A stretch of DNA of 10,514 nucleotides, taken from an uncultured Eubacterium sp. Lineage in GTDB: Bacteria > Bacillota > Clostridia > Lachnospirales > Lachnospiraceae. Both the position numbers and the translations under genes were made by a program. Positions 7,213-10,514 of the stretch are shown in pieces. The notes below the pieces were generated by a model. That model was not told the origin of the DNA, did not search any database, and was given only the letters and a program-made list of their open reading frames with translations. Numbering within the stretch: the stretch's first letter is position 1; every line of letters starts with the position of its first letter. The stretch is from the NCBI GenBank assembly GCA_946611445.1, contig CAMODP010000057.1, forward strand, positions 1 through 10,514, in the 5' to 3' direction.

Positions 7213-8088
7213 ATGAATCATGATATAATGCTGATCGGCCCTGCCTGCAGGGATGAAAACATAGACTATGACGGCACCGTTGTCCGCGGCGTGGGGGGCG
7301 CTGTCTTTTTCTGCTCCTTTGCAGTGAGGGCCGCGGAAGCGGATGTCTTTTCCGCCGTAAAAATCAATGCAGAAGACGCTGACATCACGGATGCCTTTGA
7401 GACAGACGCCGGCCACATCTGCATTCTCCCCTCGGAAAAAACGACCCTGATGCGGAACACATACACGACACCCACCAGGGAGACCCGCAAAGCAGAGTGT
7501 CTGGCACAGTCTGATCCGGTGCTGCCGTCTGAAATCCCGGATGTGCCTGCCGGAATATTTCATCTGGCCGGCCTCCTGTACGGTGACTTTCCGCCGGAAC
7601 TGATCACGGCGCTTGCAAAAAAGGGAAAGGTTTCCGCAGATATTCAGGGATTCCTGCGGCACAACGAAAACGGGGCCATGAACTTCCATGACTGGGACAG
7701 AAAACGGGAATTCCTGCCGTATTTTGATTTTCTGAAGACGGATGCGGCTGAAGCCAAAATCCTGACCGGCACAGAGAACCGGGCGGAAGCGGCCCGGATG
7801 CTGTATGACTGGGGCGCAAAAGAGATCGTCATCACCCACAATACGGAAGTACTGGCGTATGACGGGGAGAAGATATATACCTGCCCGATCACGGCCAGAA
7901 ACCTGTCCGGCCGGACCGGGCGGGGCGACACCACAATGGGCGCGTATCTCGGCTGCCGCGCAAAAGGCCTGTCCGTGCAGGAATCCCTGCAGTTCGCGAC
8001 AGCCTGCGTCTCTCTGAAAATGGAAAAGCCCGGACCTGTCAGAGCATCCCGGGCGGAGGTGTATGCATATATGAAAGAATTCGAGTAA
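7213..8088 (+). CDS. PfkB family carbohydrate/nucleoside kinase
   Basis: A ribokinase-fold enzyme that transfers phosphate from ATP to a sugar, nucleoside or similar alcohol; cytoplasmic, 291 residues, typical length. The N-terminal GG motif (RGVGGAVFFCSF, about 25-36) and the C-terminal catalytic/anion-hole segment GRTGRGDTTMGAYL (233-246) are visible, with D239 as the expected base. The usual GAGD is GRGD here, i.e. Ala to Arg next to the catalytic Gly-Asp; I recall similar GRTGRGDT forms in some uncharacterised PfkB proteins, so this is probably a subfamily trait and not damage. AGGAGG at 7201-7206, six bases before the ATG, fixes the start. The last three codons and stop lie in the left arm of the palindrome at 8076-8245, and an intrinsic terminator follows 41 bases after the stop. 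The substrate is not determinable from the sequence. Confidence 0.88.
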   Translation: MNHDIMLIGPACRDENIDYDGTVVRGVGGAVFFCSFAVRAAEADVFSAVKINAEDADITDAFETDAGHICILPSEKTTLMRNTYTTPTRETRKAECLAQSDPVLPSEIPDVPAGIFHLAGLLYGDFPPELITALAKKGKVSADIQGFLRHNENGAMNFHDWDRKREFLPYFDFLKTDAAEAKILTGTENRAEAARMLYDWGAKEIVITHNTEVLAYDGEKIYTCPITARNLSGRTGRGDTTMGAYLGCRAKGLSVQESLQFATACVSLKMEKPGPVRASRAEVYAYMKEFE

Positions 8089-8128
8089 CTGTTCAGAACC
8101 ATGCGGCATTTGAACAAAACAGAACCGT

Positions 8129-8157
8129 CAAGCTCGCTTGTAAGGGGCTTGTTTTTT
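8129..8157 (+). terminator. Intrinsic terminator of the PfkB gene
   Basis: Stem CAAGCTC (8129-8135) with GGGCTTG (8145-8151), seven pairs including one G-U, nine-base loop, directly followed by six T (8152-8157). It lies 41 bases after the kinase stop. The opposite strand has only an A run after the stem, so it should not terminate the convergent surE transcript. Confidence 0.8.
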
Positions 8158-8184
8158 CAAATTCCATATGGCGAGAGCCATATT

Positions 8185-8221
8185 GGCCGCAGACAGAAGC
8201 GCCAATGGCGCGTCTGCGGCC
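8185..8221. other. Strong two-part hairpin inside palindromic element
   Basis: Outer stem of ten perfect pairs, GGCCGCAGAC (8185-8194) with GTCTGCGGCC (8212-8221), then a four-base bulge AGAA on one side, then an inner stem GCGCC (8199-8203) with GGCGC (8207-8211) around the loop AAT. No T run follows on either strand, so it is not a standard terminator. It could stabilise the surE transcript 3' end or be part of a structured RNA or repeat. Confidence 0.65.
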
Positions 8222-8284
8222 TGGTTCTGAAGAGTTACGAATTCTACAGAAATATCTGACGAACAATGATCACCGAAACAGCGC

Positions 8285-9001
8285 TTATCCGACATTCGTC
8301 ACTGTGCCGATTGACACATAGTGATCAAGCACTGCCCTGAAGTCGGTTTCCGGCTCTGCCTCCTCCTGGTACCTGCCGTTCACCATATATCGGGTTCCTC
8401 CTCCAGGCAGTTCACCGACCACCTGATAGCTGTCATCATATATTTCCCTGCGGGAAACTGTTCTGTTGTACAGAATACCCCGGCATTCATCTGCCGCGCA
8501 CCCGGGGAAATTAACATTCCATATGTGTGCTTCATCGAGTTTTTTATCAGCCAGCTCTTCCAGAACTTTGTGAAGAAAAACATCCGTCGTCTCATGGCAG
8601 AAAGATGCATCTTCTGAAAAAGCAATGCCTGTGATCCCCTGAAATGCCGCTTCGAATGCCCCTCCTGCCGTGGCTGAATACTGAATGTCCGATCCCACAT
8701 TATATCCGTAGTTAATTCCGGCCAGCACCAGATCCGGCTTTGCCGGGAGAATTGCCCGGATGCCGATCCGGACACAGTCTGCGGGCGTTCCGGTACAGGA
8801 GAACGCGCGTACATCCTCTGCCGGGAAGTCACAGGGGCACACATCAACAGGGCTGTGGAGCGTAATGCTGTGGGCAGCAGCACTTTTCTGTCTGTCCGGG
8901 GCCACAACCCATACCTCCCCAAATGCCCGGGCCGCTTTCGCCAGACGTATGAGTCCGTCTGCCTGAATGCCGTCATCATTTGTAATCAGTATTTTTTTCA
9001 T
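8285..9001 (-). CDS. surE: 5'-nucleotidase SurE
   Basis: A metal-dependent phosphatase that releases phosphate from nucleoside 5'- and 3'-monophosphates (and short polyphosphate in some species), cytoplasmic, linked to survival and nucleotide salvage. 238 residues. SurE motifs: N-terminal ILITNDDG with metal ligands D9 and D10, APDRQKSAAAHSIT with S40, GTPADCV, and AGINYGYNVGSD with N97, followed by IQYSATAGGAFEAA. The closing TDFRAVLDHYVSIGTVTN matches the usual C-terminal end of the family, slightly altered. The start at 9001 matches the family N-terminus and has a G-rich run (GGGGG) about eight bases upstream. An in-frame ATG at 9046 directly abuts the hydrolase stop (TGAATG) and would add 15 residues; coupling to the hydrolase makes it possible. 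Confidence 0.93.
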   Translation of the reverse strand: MKKILITNDDGIQADGLIRLAKAARAFGEVWVVAPDRQKSAAAHSITLHSPVDVCPCDFPAEDVRAFSCTGTPADCVRIGIRAILPAKPDLVLAGINYGYNVGSDIQYSATAGGAFEAAFQGITGIAFSEDASFCHETTDVFLHKVLEELADKKLDEAHIWNVNFPGCAADECRGILYNRTVSRREIYDDSYQVVGELPGGGTRYMVNGRYQEEAEPETDFRAVLDHYVSIGTVTNVG

Positions 9002-9046
9002 CCTTTCCCCCGCCGGCCCTGCGCCGCCGAACCTTTTAATCTGCAT

Positions 9047-9835
9047 TCACTCATCTTGCTGCAGGAACCACTGACTGGCCTGGCGAACGACGGCTTCCGC
9101 CGTTCCGGGCAGGATCGACAGGGAATGTCCTTCCCCTTTATAGAAGGTAATCGGAATATGGAATTCCTGCGCAAAGCGTCTGGCTGCCTTCGGATCTATG
9201 ACGTTGTCTTCCTCGCCATGCGCCATGGCAATCCTGTGTCTTCCATACCGGTCAGGATCAAATTTTTCAAACAAATTGTTTTCAGCCAGATCCTGCAGCA
9301 TGGCCGCAGTCACTTTCACAGGGCTTCCCAGATCCAGACTCGGCTGTATATATCCCTTCTCGTCCAGTTCTTTCAGCATTTTTCTTTCTGCATCAGACAA
9401 ATGATCTCTGTCTATGGCAAAGAGATCCGGCATATTAACCGCCGCACTCCGGAAAAACGCGCTTCGCCCCTTATGCGGCCGCTGGCTGATGTAAAGAGAT
9501 GTTATGTACGCGCCAAAGCTGGAGGCAAAATAAAAAATCTCTTTCCCGCCGCAGTGCGCAGAGGCATACTCTTCCGCTGCCTGCAGGCTGTCCATACATG
9601 CCTCGATGCGCAGTTCTTCCTCCCTGGAAACACTGTTTCCGTGAGCCGGCAGATCAATGCCGATGACGCCCAGCCCTACGGCAGGAAGCCGCTGCAGCAG
9701 AAGCTGTACCGTCGGACTCTCCTTACTGCTGGTAAAGCCATGTATGGCAATTACAATCCCTCTGAGTGACGCCGGTATTTCCTTAACACATGCCGTCTGC
9801 CGGCCATTTTCTTTTTCCAGAATAAATGTTTCCAT
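9047..9835 (-). CDS. Alpha/beta hydrolase, serine esterase-like
   Basis: A cytoplasmic serine hydrolase of 262 residues, probably an esterase, lipase or acyl-ester hydrolase. The triad is visible: nucleophile S106 in ASSFG (a variant GxSxG elbow with Ala first), acid D210 in AHGEEDNVID, and H237 in KGEGHSLS. The oxyanion-hole HG lies in IHGFTSSKES (31-40), and DLPAHGNS (61-68) is typical. The insertion at about 125-190 forms a lid/cap. The start is uncertain. ATG 9835 matches the fold but has its GGAG about 18 bases away. In-frame ATGs at 9907 and 9967 exist; the one at 9967 would translate through the glutamate-synthase terminator, so it is unlikely. The gene abuts the upstream end of the surE reading frame, suggesting coupled expression. 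The natural substrate is unknown. Confidence 0.85.
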   Translation of the reverse strand: METFILEKENGRQTACVKEIPASLRGIVIAIHGFTSSKESPTVQLLLQRLPAVGLGVIGIDLPAHGNSVSREEELRIEACMDSLQAAEEYASAHCGGKEIFYFASSFGAYITSLYISQRPHKGRSAFFRSAAVNMPDLFAIDRDHLSDAERKMLKELDEKGYIQPSLDLGSPVKVTAAMLQDLAENNLFEKFDPDRYGRHRIAMAHGEEDNVIDPKAARRFAQEFHIPITFYKGEGHSLSILPGTAEAVVRQASQWFLQQDE

Positions 9836-9914
9836 GCTATTAGCGTAATGCGTCTCCTTCTTTCGCTTTTCTGCAGTTTCCAAACCTCCTGATCCGGCCG
9901 GTTCCATACATATC

Positions 9915-9942
9915 AATATAAGAAAAGGGACTTCCCTGTGAA
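9915..9942 (-). promoter_or_regulatory. Candidate promoter for hydrolase-surE pair
   Basis: On the minus strand: TTCACA (9937-9942, 5 of 6 to -35 consensus), a 16-base spacer, TATATT (9915-9920, 5 of 6 to -10). The -35 falls in the loop of the preceding terminator. Transcription would start near 9908, giving a leader of about 70 bases to the ATG at 9835 and practically none to the ATG at 9907. Confidence 0.45.
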
Positions 9943-9955
9943 GGGAATATCCCTT
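9921..9955 (-). terminator. Intrinsic terminator of the glutamate synthase gene
   Basis: Read leftwards: AAGGGA-ta-TTCCCT, loop TCAC, AGGGAA-g-TCCCTT, then TTCTTATATT. Twelve pairs are split by a small internal loop, with a T-rich tail. The stem begins 25 bases past the glutamate synthase stop (9981). The stem is nearly symmetric, so weak activity on the plus strand is conceivable, but no gene there would use it. Confidence 0.75.
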
Positions 9956-9980
9956 ATTCGCCGACATTTTTTATTGTGTC

Positions 9981-10514
9981 TTACTTTTTATTCTGGATGT
10001 ACTCATGGATGCCCTTCGCGGCAGCCTTGCCGGCACCCATGGCCAGGATAACCGTGGCAGCGCCCGTAACGGCGTCGCCGCCCGCAAATACGCCTTCGCG
10101 GGATGTCTGGCCGTTCTCCTCGTCTGCGATGATGCATTTATGACGATTGATGTCCAGGCCGTCTGTCGTGGAGGAGATCAGCGGGTTCGGAGAAGTTCCA
10201 AGCGACATGATTACGGTATCAACATCCACCTCGAACTCCGAGCCGGGAATCGGGACGGGGCGTCTTCTGCCGGAAGCATCCGGCTCGCCCAGCTCCATCC
10301 GGATGCAGCGGATGCCGCTGACCCAGCCGTCCTCATTGACATGGATCTCAACCGGATTGCAGAGCAGGTCGAAGATCACGCCTTCTTCCTTGGCATGATG
10401 CACTTCTTCCCGTCTGGCGGGGAGCTCTTCCTCGGAACGGCGGTAGATGATGTGGACTTCCGCGCCCAGGCGAAGCGCCGTGCGGGCCGCGTCCATGGCC
10501 ACGTTGCCGCCGCC
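9981..10514 (-). CDS. gltA: NADPH-dependent glutamate synthase, C-terminal part (partial)
   Basis: The 3' end of a flavin/iron-sulfur pyridine-nucleotide oxidoreductase that donates electrons for glutamate formation from glutamine and 2-oxoglutarate (small-chain GltD type; the clostridial single-polypeptide form is commonly labelled gltA). The reading frame is open to the window edge, so the N-terminal Fe-S and FAD-binding parts are missing; 177 residues are visible. The first residues, GGGNVAMDAARTALRLGAEV, form the NADPH Rossmann motif, followed by IIYRRSEEELPARREEV, then TVIMSLGTSPNP, and the FAD-contacting GVFAGGDAVTGAATVILAMGAGKAAA near the end. The C-terminus IHEYIQNKK is complete with a TAA stop. 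A GTG near 10502 is an internal Val of the Rossmann motif, not a start. Related dehydrogenases share this fold, so the exact enzyme is inferred. Confidence 0.88.
   Translation of the reverse strand, partial: GGGNVAMDAARTALRLGAEVHIIYRRSEEELPARREEVHHAKEEGVIFDLLCNPVEIHVNEDGWVSGIRCIRMELGEPDASGRRRPVPIPGSEFEVDVDTVIMSLGTSPNPLISSTTDGLDINRHKCIIADEENGQTSREGVFAGGDAVTGAATVILAMGAGKAAAKGIHEYIQNKK

Larger units (their letters stand above)
8076..8245. repeat. 170-base imperfect palindromic element after PfkB gene
   Basis: Terminal inverted arms pair over about 23 bases. Left: AGAATTCG (8076-8083), then TAACTG and TTCAGAACC (8092-8100). Right: GGTTCTGAA (8223-8231), then GAGTTA and CGAATTCT (8238-8245). The arms differ by one mismatch and a two-base insertion on the left. 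Between them are three nested hairpins: the terminator at 8129-8157; ATATGGC-gaga-GCCATAT (8166-8183); and a GGCCGCAGAC/GTCTGCGGCC stem (8185-8221). The layout resembles a multibranched RNA or a miniature inverted-repeat element. No target-site duplication is evident at the ends. The left arm includes the kinase stop codon. Confidence 0.6.

Noticed and set aside
7099..8109. Long minus-strand open frame (336 codons) opposite the PfkB gene
   Set aside because: It is longer than the kinase, but its translation is rich in Cys, Arg, His and Gly with no recognisable domain, while the plus-strand frame has family motifs, AGGAGG and a terminator. It also runs through the intergenic palindrome.
8855..9769. 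Plus-strand open frame (304 codons) opposite surE and the hydrolase
   Set aside because: It crosses two real genes and their junction in antisense, has no motif or ribosome site, and disappears against two complete catalytic families on the other strand.
1..10514. CRISPR array, tRNA, transposase, phage or defence genes
   Set aside because: No regularly spaced direct repeats, no tRNA-like cloverleaf with CCA end, and every substantial coding frame fits a metabolic or transport family.

Overview
The window looks like a chromosomal segment from a low-copy, moderately GC-rich (by eye about 50-55% GC) Firmicute, most likely a Clostridia member such as a Lachnospiraceae. The reasons are near-consensus AGGAGG ribosome binding sites before most genes, a type III (CoaX) pantothenate kinase, a clostridial-type single-polypeptide NADPH glutamate synthase, and a sigma-A-like promoter. 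The taxon is inferred from these traits and not proven. Ten protein genes are supported, nine of them complete. I see no rRNA, tRNA, CRISPR array, transposase or phage gene.

Layout, left to right. A complete coaX (24-809, +) meets an inositol-monophosphatase-family gene (784-1623, -) tail to tail, and the two overlap. Upstream of the phosphatase, on the same strand, is a three-gene ABC importer transcribed leftwards: substrate-binding protein (4770-5807), fused double permease (2892-4634) and ATPase (1768-2889). It has a good promoter at 5866-5894, a possible operator at the predicted start site, and an intrinsic terminator between the binding protein and the permease. The family is the FbpABC/AfuABC/PotA-like group; the substrate cannot be read from the sequence.

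Next come two divergent genes: an endonuclease/exonuclease/phosphatase-fold enzyme (5981-7066, -) and a PfkB-family kinase (7213-8088, +). They share a 146-base AT-rich spacer that stands out from its surroundings. The kinase ends inside the left arm of a 170-base imperfect palindrome (8076-8245) holding an intrinsic terminator and two strong hairpins. This is the least explained structure in the window.

The right end, all on the minus strand, holds the 3' part of a glutamate synthase gene (9981 to the window edge) closed by an intrinsic terminator. It is followed by an apparently coupled pair, a serine alpha/beta hydrolase (9047-9835) and the 5'-nucleotidase surE (8285-9001).

Taken together the content is mostly housekeeping and small-molecule metabolism: CoA synthesis, glutamate synthesis, nucleotide or phosphoester hydrolysis, sugar or nucleoside phosphorylation, and solute import. 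No clear defence or mobile gene cassette is present. The points worth a second look are the palindromic element after the kinase, the importer-phosphatase neighbourhood, the binding protein with no lipobox, and the promoter that seems embedded in a terminator before the hydrolase.
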